Part shown: piece by piece, positions 33,845-41,360 of the stretch
Layout: every line of letters begins with the position of its first letter
How positions within the stretch are numbered: position 1 is the first letter of the stretch
NCBI GenBank assembly: GCA_036387475.1
Contig: DASVTR010000003.1
Span: 124,001-188,000 of the forward strand
Reading direction: 5' to 3'
Length of the DNA stretch: 64,000 nucleotides
Source: DASVTR01 sp036387475
Lineage (GTDB): Bacteria > Acidobacteriota > Blastocatellia > Pyrinomonadales > Pyrinomonadaceae
Translations under genes and position numbers: made by a program
Notes under the pieces: generated by a model
What the model was told of the DNA's origin: nothing
The model's database searches: none
Seen by the model: only the letters and a program-made list of their open reading frames with translations

Positions 33845-34333
33845 ATGATTCAAAGAACAACAGTTTTTGTATTTGAAGAAGCCATTGACTGGGTGGATTT
33901 CGGCTTCGTCGTTTTGTCCGGTGTGCTCACCTATGCAGTAGCGTGGTTCTTCATACGGCGACGCAATGTTGTGGTAGAGGGAATAGAGTTGGAGTATCAA
34001 CCGCCAAAGCCGGACGTAGCTGCTTTCGGTGCGGTTGCAGTCTCGGATGCCCTTATTCGTTTCGTCACGCTCCGGCTTACTACCTTCTCTTTTACTTCAC
34101 TCTACGGCGGGGCTATTCCTCTTCAACAGGCGCTCTTTATCGGAGCGTTTGCGTTCCTCGTTTTTATGCTGTTCAGTTTTATCGTCGTCATGCTAATTTC
34201 CAAAGGGCTGCTACCCGCCAGCCTTCGCCAGGCAGCGCTCATCAGCGCCGTTAAAGTCTCGCTCCAACTTGTGCTCTGGGGATTATTTATTCTGCTGCAA
34301 ATTGGGTATGCTTTCATGTATGGTGAGCGGTGA
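33845..34333 (+). CDS. Membrane protein of unknown function
   Basis: Encodes 162 aa with four hydrophobic segments (about 17-37, 58-77, 87-118, 130-158; for example FGFVVLSGVLTYAVAWFFI and LQLVLWGLFILLQIGYAFM). No motif is recognised. The first loop, RRRNVVVEGIELEYQPPKPD, is charged and probably cytoplasmic. It lies 42 bp upstream of the molybdopterin oxidoreductase gene in the same direction, so the two may be cotranscribed, but there is no sequence sign of a quinol-oxidising haem protein. It is slightly more AT-rich than neighbours. Confidence 0.65.
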   Translation: MIQRTTVFVFEEAIDWVDFGFVVLSGVLTYAVAWFFIRRRNVVVEGIELEYQPPKPDVAAFGAVAVSDALIRFVTLRLTTFSFTSLYGGAIPLQQALFIGAFAFLVFMLFSFIVVMLISKGLLPASLRQAALISAVKVSLQLVLWGLFILLQIGYAFMYGER

Positions 34334-34375
34334 AGATGACGCGCTGGAATTCATGCGGTAGTAAATCAGAAGAAG

Positions 34376-36925
34376 ATGACAGAGCCGAATCACGTCAGTC
34401 AGCAGGAAGAGAGCGCGGTGACCAACGAGGTCACCAGCGCAGAGGCCAGCCATTACGAAGTTGAAAAGCAAGGCACTAAATCAGCGCCTGAATTAAAGCA
34501 GGAGGCCGCCTCAACATCAAACGGCGAATCTTCTCCTGACGCTTCACAGCAACGTACGGAAATTGCCGACAGCACTAGCGGCGCACAGGTTCGCGCGCAG
34601 CCGCCGGAAGAGTTCACGGGCATTAAGCTTGAGCCTGTCAGCAAAGTGGCTGGCGGCATTCCGGCGGTCGTCTCTTCGATGAAGCACGCGTGGGGCGAGA
34701 TGGGCGTGGTGCGCGGCACGCGAACCCTTTTGCAGTTGAATCAGAAGGACGGCTTTGATTGCCCCGGCTGCGCCTGGCCCGACCCAGACGGCGAGCGTTC
34801 GCATTTCGAGTTCTGCGAAAACGGCGCGAAGCACGTCGCCGATGAAGCCACTACCAAACGCTTGACGCCGGAGTTTTTCCGGCAGTGGTCAGTGTCAGAC
34901 CTTTCGCACAAATCCGATTACTGGCTCGGCCAACAGGGACGCCTCACGCATCCGATGGTCTTGCGCCGTGGCAGCACTCATTACGAGCCGCTTCTTTGGG
35001 ACGAAGCCTTCAATCTCATCGCTGCGGAATTAAATACACTGGCGACTCCCGATGAAGCGCTCTTCTATACCTCTGGCCGGACGAGCAACGAAGCGGCCTT
35101 TCTTTATCAACTCTTCGTTAGGCAGTTTGGCACAAACAATCTGCCCGACTGCTCAAACATGTGCCACGAATCTTCCGGCACAGCCCTGACCGAAACCATA
35201 GGCATCGGCAAAGGCACTGTCACGCTCGAAGATTTCCAGGAAGCCGAAGCCATCTTCGTCATCGGACAGAATCCGGGCACGAATCATCCGCGCATGTTGA
35301 CGGCGCTGCAAAGGGCCAAGCGCAATGGTTGTCGAATCGTGCACATCAATCCGCTGCCCGAAACGGGACTGAATCGTTTCAAGCACCCGCAGGAAGTCTT
35401 TAAGATTCTGGGGCAGGGAACGCAACTCTCTGACCTCTTTCTGCAAGTTCGCATCAACGGCGATGTCGCGCTTCTGAAGGGCATCATGAAAGAGATGCTC
35501 GAAGAGGAAGCGCGACGCCCCGGTGAAGTGCTCGATCATCAATTCATCAGAGAGCAGACCGAAGGCTTTGAAGAGTTCGCACGCGCTCTCGGAGATGCAA
35601 GCTGGGACGAGATAGTGGAGCAGAGCGGCATTAGCCGCGAGCAGATGCGCGAGGCCGCCACCCTGATGATTAACTCGCGGCGCACCATCTGCTGCTGGGC
35701 GATGGGATTGACGCAACACAAGAACGCTGTCGGCAACATTCAGGAGATCGTCAATCTTCTCTTGCTGCGCGGGCAAATAGGCAAGCCCGGTGCGGGGGTG
35801 TGCCCTGTGCGCGGTCACAGCAACGTGCAGGGCGACAGGACAATGGGCATCTGGGAACGCCCGACCGAGAGTTTTCTCAACAGCCTTGCAGCAGAGTTCG
35901 ACTTTGAGCCGCCGCGCCGTCACGGGCTTGACACAGTGGAATCAATCAAGGCGATGCACGAAGGGGGTGCGAAAGTCTTCTTCGCGCTTGGCGGGAATTT
36001 CCTCTCGGCGACGCCCGATACGGAATACACTGCGCGCGGCTTACGCCGCTGCCGTCTGACCGTACAGGTTTCGACCAAGCTCAATCGTTCGCATCTCGTG
36101 ACGGGCGAGCAGGCATTGATTCTACCTTGTCTTGGGCGCACGGAGATTGACGTGCAGGCTGCGGGAGCGCAGTTTGTCAGCATGGAAAACTCTATGGGCA
36201 TAGTTCATGCTTCGCGCGGGCATCTTCGGCCTGCTTCAGAACATTTGCTCAGCGAAGTGATGATCGTCGCGCGCCTTGCCGAGGCGGCGCTGGGCTTACG
36301 CAGCACAGTTAACTGGCTTCATCTGGCGGAAGATTACGACCGTATCCGCGAACGGATCGAGAAAGTCATTCCCGGCTTTGCGGATTACAACCGCCGCGTG
36401 CGCGAGCCTGCGGGCTTTTATTTGCCCAACTCTCCGCGCGAAGGCCGTTTCAATACCGCCACAGGGCGAGCGCGTTTCACCATTCACCCGCTGCCCGTTC
36501 ATGCTCTTGCGCCGGGACAGTTTTTGATGATGACGATGCGCAGCCACGACCAGTTCAACACGACCGTCTACGGCCTTGACGACCGCTATCGCGGAATTTA
36601 CAACGAGCGCCGCGTCGTGCTGCTCAACGCTGAAGATATACGCGAGGCCGGACTCAAGGATGGACAGGTGGTTGATCTCGTCAGCCACTTCGAGGGCGAA
36701 GAACGCATCGCGCGACACTTCCGGGTCGTCGCTTACAGCATTCCGCGCCGCTCAGCCGCAACCTACTTTCCTGAAACGAATGTCCTTGTCGCTGTCAGAA
36801 GCGTGGCGGAAAAGAGCAACACTCCCGCTTCAAAATCTGTCGTTATTAGCATCCGGCCCGCGACCGGAGCGGCGGAAAAGTTTGATTACAACCACGTTGA
36901 CGGCAAAGAGCCTGCGCGTCGCTGA
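34376..36925 (+). CDS. FdhF/YdeP family molybdopterin oxidoreductase
   Basis: Encodes 849 aa. The domain with CPGCAWPDPDGERSHFEFC near residue 123 is the hallmark of the YdeP subgroup of formate-dehydrogenase-like proteins. Further family motifs are YTSGRTSNEAAFLYQLF, DCSNMCHESSGTALTETIG, FVIGQNPGTNHPRML and PVRGHSNVQGDRTMGIWERP. A C-terminal MopB domain ends the protein. No TAT or Sec signal is present, so it is cytoplasmic. The first 75 residues are a low-complexity Ser/Glu/Thr extension not usual for the family. YdeP is tied to acid resistance in E. coli; the substrate is unknown. Confidence 0.9.
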   Translation: MTEPNHVSQQEESAVTNEVTSAEASHYEVEKQGTKSAPELKQEAASTSNGESSPDASQQRTEIADSTSGAQVRAQPPEEFTGIKLEPVSKVAGGIPAVVSSMKHAWGEMGVVRGTRTLLQLNQKDGFDCPGCAWPDPDGERSHFEFCENGAKHVADEATTKRLTPEFFRQWSVSDLSHKSDYWLGQQGRLTHPMVLRRGSTHYEPLLWDEAFNLIAAELNTLATPDEALFYTSGRTSNEAAFLYQLFVRQFGTNNLPDCSNMCHESSGTALTETIGIGKGTVTLEDFQEAEAIFVIGQNPGTNHPRMLTALQRAKRNGCRIVHINPLPETGLNRFKHPQEVFKILGQGTQLSDLFLQVRINGDVALLKGIMKEMLEEEARRPGEVLDHQFIREQTEGFEEFARALGDASWDEIVEQSGISREQMREAATLMINSRRTICCWAMGLTQHKNAVGNIQEIVNLLLLRGQIGKPGAGVCPVRGHSNVQGDRTMGIWERPTESFLNSLAAEFDFEPPRRHGLDTVESIKAMHEGGAKVFFALGGNFLSATPDTEYTARGLRRCRLTVQVSTKLNRSHLVTGEQALILPCLGRTEIDVQAAGAQFVSMENSMGIVHASRGHLRPASEHLLSEVMIVARLAEAALGLRSTVNWLHLAEDYDRIRERIEKVIPGFADYNRRVREPAGFYLPNSPREGRFNTATGRARFTIHPLPVHALAPGQFLMMTMRSHDQFNTTVYGLDDRYRGIYNERRVVLLNAEDIREAGLKDGQVVDLVSHFEGEERIARHFRVVAYSIPRRSAATYFPETNVLVAVRSVAEKSNTPASKSVVISIRPATGAAEKFDYNHVDGKEPARR

Positions 36926-36986
36926 GTCTTGCTGCTCGACCCTGCTCAGAGTGAGAGCGTAGATTGGCCCACGAAAGCAAAACAGG

Positions 36987-37091
36987 TTCACGCAAAGGCT
37001 CGAAGAAACAAAAGACGTAAGGCGCAAAGAAAACAATTAAGCTGCTTCTTTGCGCCTTGCGGTTTTCATTACCTTTGCGCCTTTGCGTGAA
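36987..37091. repeat. Word-arm palindrome, element 9
   Basis: Outer stem TTCACGCAAAGGC with GCCTTTGCGTGAA (37079-37091), inner stem AAGGCGCAAAGAA with TTCTTTGCGCCTT. Right-arm words are octamers of the type CCTTTGCG. Confidence 0.85.
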
Positions 37092-37168
37092 ACTCTTCGT
37101 TCCATTATCGTGTACTTCGATTTAGAGAGACTGGCCGTCGATCTTAAAAAAGAAAGAGAGAAAAGCTA

Positions 37169-37639
37169 ATGATCCCCCGTATCCTGCGCTTTATCCGCTT
37201 GCCCCTGTTGTTAATTTTCATTTACGCCGTCGGTCGCTTCACTTTAGGCTTGGTTGGCATGCCTTATGCTCCGCGCGGCAATGCGATTTTTTCCGTTGTC
37301 GGGCTGACCTTCATTAGTAGTTTTTACTGGGGCGCGCTATCGGGCCGCGTTGGCGGCTTTAGCTGGCTCGGCGCGGCTCTCGTCGGAGTGGCGCTCGGAC
37401 TCTTCTCCCAGATTCTAATCTTCGCTGCGACGGCGCTGAGCTATGCTCTCAACCTCAACACTTACTTTATTCACTGGGATGCGCTCAATGTGCCGGAAGG
37501 AACAGCCGTGCCGATGAAGCAGGCGCTCATGGCACGCGCGGGCGGGCTGCTGTTTGGCCCGATAATGGCAGGCGTCATCGCTCTCATCGGTCGTGCGCTC
37601 GGAGTTCTCGCGCCCGGTCGCCAGCATTCCGATTATTAA
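37169..37639 (+). CDS. Membrane protein of unknown function
   Basis: Encodes 156 aa. Hydrophobic segments lie at about 10-28, 45-62, 66-90 and 120-150 (for example LPLLLIFIYAVGRFTLGLVG and ARAGGLLFGPIMAGVIALIG). Between them the loop ALNLNTYFIHWDALNVPEGT is probably periplasmic. I do not recognise the family, although small membrane proteins of this sort occur in several acidobacteria. AGAGAG at moderate spacing precedes the ATG. It has a repeat on each side, both using the same TTTGCGCC words. Confidence 0.65.
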   Translation: MIPRILRFIRLPLLLIFIYAVGRFTLGLVGMPYAPRGNAIFSVVGLTFISSFYWGALSGRVGGFSWLGAALVGVALGLFSQILIFAATALSYALNLNTYFIHWDALNVPEGTAVPMKQALMARAGGLLFGPIMAGVIALIGRALGVLAPGRQHSDY

Positions 37640-37716
37640 GCGTCCCGCTGCTCAAAGCCGCACAAGAGTGCGTTACAAAACCGCAGGCAATTCTTAGCGC
37701 CTTGAGTTTTTCCTTT

Positions 37717-37763
37717 TTTGCGCCTCCAGCGAGAACAGCGGCGTTTCTCGCTGGAGGCGCAAA
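37717..37763. repeat. Perfect 19-bp stem-loop between convergent genes
   Basis: Arms 37717-37735 and 37745-37763 (TTTGCGCCTCCAGCGAGAA and complement), 9-nt loop. Outer words GCGCCTT and AAGGCGC extend the symmetry to about 37697-37783. The T-run lies 5' rather than 3' on the plus strand, so it is not a classical terminator. It shares TTTGCGCC words with element 9. Confidence 0.8.
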
Positions 37764-37823
37764 GATAAAACCGAAGGCGCAAAGCGTTGAATCAAATTGT
37801 TGTTTGAGCTTTGAAATGATTTC

Positions 37824-39038
37824 TTAACTCACGGCCCTGTCGGGAAGCGGCTGTGTGGCGTAGAAGTCTTTGTAAAAGCGGCGCGTGTATTCTTCCAAAA
37901 GCTGCTCGACGCGTTGCGGGTCGGGCGATTGCACGATCAACCCCGCGTGATAGCGTTTGTTCAATCGCCAGACGATTTCCGCATCGTTGTAAGCAGACGT
38001 GTCGGGGCATTCCTGCCGGGCCAGCGAGACGAGCAGCCCTGCGTAATCATTGCGGCACGATGGTAACTGATATTGCGTCTCGCCGCGATTGATCTCGATT
38101 TTGGCCCACTCGACCCAGAGGTTAAGGCCGGTCGCGGCCTCTATGAGTTCAACGATATTAGCCCCGCCGACGCGCGCCGCCGTTTCCAGAAAATAGAAGC
38201 GCCCGTCTTCGCGCCCCTTGATGAATTCTGTGTGCGAGACGCCGCGCAGCAGTCCGAACGCGCCGAGCACGTCGCGGTTGAGCGAGAGGAGCTGTTGCTC
38301 ATCGGTTGAGCCGCGCAGCACGGTCGAAGTCGTAAAGACGCCGCCGCTGTGAGCCACGTCCAACGGCGGCTGGCCGTATTTATTAGCAATCGCAAAGACA
38401 ATCTCACGCTCGTTGATAATCGAATCAACGTGGTAGATGTCGCCGGGCACATAGCGCTCGACGACGTGATAAGATTGCCGGTCGCCCAAATCTTCAAGCG
38501 CTTCCCAGAACTCGTCTGCCGTTTTAATCTTCTTGATGCCCGTGGCCGAAGCCTCAAAACGTGGCTTAATCAACCAGGGCGCAGGCGTGCGCGCGAGGTA
38601 ATCTTGCAGCCTTTCGTGATTGAGGGCGTGCTCAAACTCCGGGACTGGAATGCCTGCCTCGCGCGCGCGCAGGCGCATCGCCAGTTTGTCACGGAAATAA
38701 TGCGTCGTCGTCTCGCCCATGCCGGGGACGCGCAAGTGTTCGCGTAGCGCCGCTGCCGTCTCAAGGTCAAAATCGTCGAGCGGCACGATGCGGTCAATCG
38801 TCTCCCTGCGCGCTAAATAGCTGACGCCTTTGATAACGTCCTGAAGATTCCATTTCTTATTATCGTCGGGGATGAGAAAAATCTGGTCTATGCTCTCGCG
38901 CGGCCAGTCTGCGTCCTTGATGCTCTCCGATGTCAGGAGAATGACACGACATCCACGCCTCTTGCACTCCCTGATAAACTCCGCGCCCTTTTCATAGCTG
39001 GCGAGGCAGAGAACAGTTAACGGTCTTCGGTTGGTCAT
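37824..39038 (-). CDS. ATP-grasp domain ligase
   Basis: Encodes 404 aa. The N-terminus (LTVLCLASYEKGAEFIREC) is a pre-ATP-grasp Rossmann-like domain. The ATP-grasp fold follows: KLAMRLRAREAGIPVPEFEH, the ATP-binding Lys in APWLIKPRFEASATGIKKI, the Glu-rich YHVVERYVPGDIYHVDSI, and metal-binding residues in RFYFLETAARVGGANIVELI. Such enzymes join a carboxylate to an amine or thiol through acyl phosphate. The substrate is not predictable. It is divergent from the NYN gene. Confidence 0.87.
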   Translation of the reverse strand: MTNRRPLTVLCLASYEKGAEFIRECKRRGCRVILLTSESIKDADWPRESIDQIFLIPDDNKKWNLQDVIKGVSYLARRETIDRIVPLDDFDLETAAALREHLRVPGMGETTTHYFRDKLAMRLRAREAGIPVPEFEHALNHERLQDYLARTPAPWLIKPRFEASATGIKKIKTADEFWEALEDLGDRQSYHVVERYVPGDIYHVDSIINEREIVFAIANKYGQPPLDVAHSGGVFTTSTVLRGSTDEQQLLSLNRDVLGAFGLLRGVSHTEFIKGREDGRFYFLETAARVGGANIVELIEAATGLNLWVEWAKIEINRGETQYQLPSCRNDYAGLLVSLARQECPDTSAYNDAEIVWRLNKRYHAGLIVQSPDPQRVEQLLEEYTRRFYKDFYATQPLPDRAVS

Positions 39039-39154
39039 CCACTTTGAGTCCTTCGTGACAAAATATGCAAATCAGGGTTGTGCTAAGGCGTGTTATATTC
39101 TAAATCCGAGACGGCAACTTTGGTAAACGCTATTGTGATGGGAAACGGGGGCGC

Positions 39155-39694
39155 ATGACAACTGCAAGGGGTAAGACTATCTGCTTTATTGACAACGCTA
39201 ATATCTTTCACGGGCAAAGGGACAACGGATGGCGGATTGACTGGGAAAAATTCTCGCGCTTTCTGGAACGCGACGGCGAAATCTGGCAGACATACTTTTT
39301 CGCTTCGGAGCACGACCCGCCGCTCCCCAACGAGACGAGCTTTTACCAGTTTCTCAAAGAGCAACTGCGCTGGGAAGTATCGCTCTACCGCTTGGGCCAA
39401 AAGACCTTTAGCTGCCAGAACTGCGATCACACGCACACGATGCCCGCCGAAAAGGGTGTTGACGTTGGCCTTGCGACTAAGATGCTGATGCTCGGCATCA
39501 ATCAGGCTTATGAAACGGCGATTCTAGTCGCAGGCGACCGCGATTATCTGGAAACCGTCAAATTCATCAAGGGCCTGGGCCTGCGCGTAGAGGTCATCGC
39601 GTGGCGCGACGCCATCTCAACTGAGTTGGCCGCCGAATCCTCAGCGCCCGTGCTCTATCTGGACGAACTGGAAAAGGAGATGGCAAGGGATTAA
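39155..39694 (+). CDS. NYN domain (LabA/DUF88-type) putative endoribonuclease
   Basis: Encodes 179 aa. NYN domains are PIN-like, and several are RNases. The metal-binding acidic set is visible: D in FIDNANIFHGQ, D in GVDVGLATKMLMLG and D in VAGDRDYLETVKFIK, ending with the EVIAWRD strand. A CxxC-like pair (SCQNCDHTHTMPAEKG) sits in the middle and could bind zinc. No signal peptide or extra domain is present. Catalytic residues appear complete, so nuclease activity is plausible but unproven. Confidence 0.88.
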   Translation: MTTARGKTICFIDNANIFHGQRDNGWRIDWEKFSRFLERDGEIWQTYFFASEHDPPLPNETSFYQFLKEQLRWEVSLYRLGQKTFSCQNCDHTHTMPAEKGVDVGLATKMLMLGINQAYETAILVAGDRDYLETVKFIKGLGLRVEVIAWRDAISTELAAESSAPVLYLDELEKEMARD

Positions 39695-39716
39695 GCGCTG
39701 GCAAGCTGTGAGCGCA

Positions 39717-40535
39717 TCAGGAAGGTTTTTCGCTCACCATCAACGCATATCTGAAGTGGCCGCTCTTAAAGCCACGCCTCATCGCCTTGAAGGATTTAAG
39801 AAAGGCTATAAACTCATGGCCGTGCCGGGTTGCTAATTGCCAGACCGCTTTATCTTTCATCATCTCCAGACATAAATCCCACGTCCGCGCTACCCTTGCG
39901 CTGATGTCTTCGTAATAGAGCAGCCGCAGATGATTGTCGTCGATGTGCTTTTTGTACTCCGATAAATCAGGCAGCGAGACCAGCATCCCTTCTTCAATCG
40001 GTCGGATATATTTTTCTTCATCCTTACTGTTCAAACAATCGTCCTTCAACCACGCGGCTTCACAAATCTTTCCTCCCGGCACTAAAAGCTCTGCGGCCTT
40101 TCTAAAAAAAGCGCCCCGATTATTCAGATGAGAAAGCACTTCGACGGCCCACACGATGTCAAAGCTGCCCCTGACGCTTAATTCGTTAGCATCGTCAACC
40201 AGAAAAACGGGCTTGTCCTTCATCTCCTTAACTGTCTCATTAGCCATCTGAATTTGCACGGGGCTAATGCTGATGCCCGTTACCTTGCAGCCTAAATTTT
40301 CGGTCAGCCAGATAGACGAGCCACCCACACCGCAGCCGACATCCAGAACACGCGAGCCGCGCGCAAGGTCAGCGCGTTTGACCAATAGCCTGATTAGATT
40401 TTCGGCTGCCTCCTCTTTTGACTCCCGGTTCGTTTCATAATAGCCATGATGTATATGTGTGCCCCAGAGCTTCGTGTAATAAGGAGAAGCCACGTCGTAG
40501 TGCTCGCGGATTTTGTCAACGACGTTGTAGTTCAT
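39717..40535 (-). CDS. Class I SAM-dependent methyltransferase
   Basis: Encodes 272 aa. Motif I is VLDVGCGVGGSSIWLTENLG, with the acidic second strand region GISISPVQIQMAN and motif IV around FDIVWAVEVLSHLNNRGAFF. The N-terminal YYTKLWGTHIHHGYYE is typical of the tocopherol/glycine-sarcosine methyltransferase group and suggests a small-molecule acceptor, though the acceptor is not defined. It is convergent with the NYN gene (22 bp apart). The ATG at 40535 has no evident ribosome-binding site. It lies downstream of tRNA-Arg in the same direction. Confidence 0.87.
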   Translation of the reverse strand: MNYNVVDKIREHYDVASPYYTKLWGTHIHHGYYETNRESKEEAAENLIRLLVKRADLARGSRVLDVGCGVGGSSIWLTENLGCKVTGISISPVQIQMANETVKEMKDKPVFLVDDANELSVRGSFDIVWAVEVLSHLNNRGAFFRKAAELLVPGGKICEAAWLKDDCLNSKDEEKYIRPIEEGMLVSLPDLSEYKKHIDDNHLRLLYYEDISARVARTWDLCLEMMKDKAVWQLATRHGHEFIAFLKSFKAMRRGFKSGHFRYALMVSEKPS

Positions 40536-40550
40536 AGAAGGCTATGGATA

Positions 40551-40583
40551 AAAAACGAGGAGCACGAAATTTCAGTGCTCCTC
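40551..40583 (-). terminator. Terminator after tRNA-Arg(TCG)
   Basis: On the minus strand GAGGAGCAC (40583-40575) pairs with GTGCTCCTC (40565-40557), followed by a run of T. It sits 5 bp past the tRNA 3' end. Confidence 0.88.
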
Positions 40584-40588
40584 AACTA

Positions 40589-40665
40589 TGGTACACCCGG
40601 AAGGACTCAAACCTTCGACCTTCTGATCCGAAGTCAGACGCTCTATTCAACTGAGCTACGGGTGC
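40589..40665 (-). tRNA. tRNA-Arg (anticodon TCG)
   Basis: 77 nt including the encoded CCA. The acceptor is GCACCCG with CGGGTGT (one G-U pair), the D-stem GCTC/GAGC, the anticodon stem TCTGA/TCAGA around loop CTTCGGA (anticodon TCG, reads CGA codons), and the T-stem encloses TTTGAGT. Discriminator base is A. It is followed at once by a terminator and divides the methyltransferase gene from the cytochrome genes. Confidence 0.95.
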
Positions 40666-40714
40666 TGAAAACTTGTGCGCCATTATGTGGCGCGCTGAAA
40701 CTCAGGAGACAAGC

Positions 40715-41197
40715 TTATTTTTTAGGCGCAGGCGTTGCTGTGTTCGCATTGCTCGCGCCGCCTTGAAACTCGCGGCGGACAAAACGTACGAGGGCTGTAA
40801 TCTGCTCCGGCTTGAGCCGGTCTTTGAAGGCGGGCATGCCTTCTTCGCCGTTGGTGACGATTTTAATTAGCTGCTCGTCCGTGTGTGTGAGCGCGTGGCC
40901 TTTCTTCAGGCTCGGCACTTTCAGTTTTTTCCCTTCAATCTCTTTGTTGCCGCCGTCTCCCTGCTCGCCATGACAAAACGTGCAGAACTGAGCGTAGTTC
41001 GCACGCGCCTCTGCCAACTCATCAGCCGGGGTCGCGCTCACGTTGGCAGCATTCGTGTTGGCAATGTTGCCGGAAGAGTTGCCGTTAGCAGGCCGCGTGC
41101 CGTTGGCAGTTTGGTTACTGGTCGTTGTCGTCTCGCCGCAGGCCAGACCGAACAACGCGATAGCCGCGATGACAAACGAGAGTTTGACGAATTTCAT
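40715..41197 (-). CDS. Lipoprotein c-type cytochrome (single haem)
   Basis: Encodes 160 aa. The N-terminus ends in the lipobox GLAC (position about 20), so it is a membrane-anchored periplasmic lipoprotein. An Asn/Thr/Ser-rich linker (about 23-58) follows. The haem-binding CxxCH is CTFCHGEQGDGG, and the axial Met is in EEGMPAFKDRL. It probably carries electrons from the adjacent Rieske/cytochrome b complex to a terminal oxidase. The gene follows the cytochrome b/c gene in the same direction, separated by 161 bp that include a repeat. The short Ala/Pro tail is non-conserved. Confidence 0.92.
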   Translation of the reverse strand: MKFVKLSFVIAAIALFGLACGETTTTSNQTANGTRPANGNSSGNIANTNAANVSATPADELAEARANYAQFCTFCHGEQGDGGNKEIEGKKLKVPSLKKGHALTHTDEQLIKIVTNGEEGMPAFKDRLKPEQITALVRFVRREFQGGASNANTATPAPKK

Positions 41198-41280
41198 CCC
41201 TGATGACTCCGAAACGTCCTAAGATTCGACGCATGTGGAATTGATTTAAGAGCGACGCGAGTATAAATCATCAAGCGATT

Positions 41281-41360
41281 AAGTCCAAAGTCCAAGACCC
41301 AAAATCCAAGGTCAAGATAACGGGTCTTTGCCTTAAACTTTGGATAGTGGACTTCGGGCT
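41281..41360. repeat. Word-arm palindrome, element 10
   Basis: The left arm is heptamers AGTCCAA, GACCCAA, AATCCAA. The right arm is the looser inverse, with GACCC pairing to GGGTC inside. The right end includes the stop of the cytochrome b/c gene. Confidence 0.7.

Noticed and set aside
34376..36925. Selenocysteine (UGA) in the formate-dehydrogenase-like protein
   Set aside because: The frame has no internal UGA; the YdeP subgroup does not use selenocysteine.
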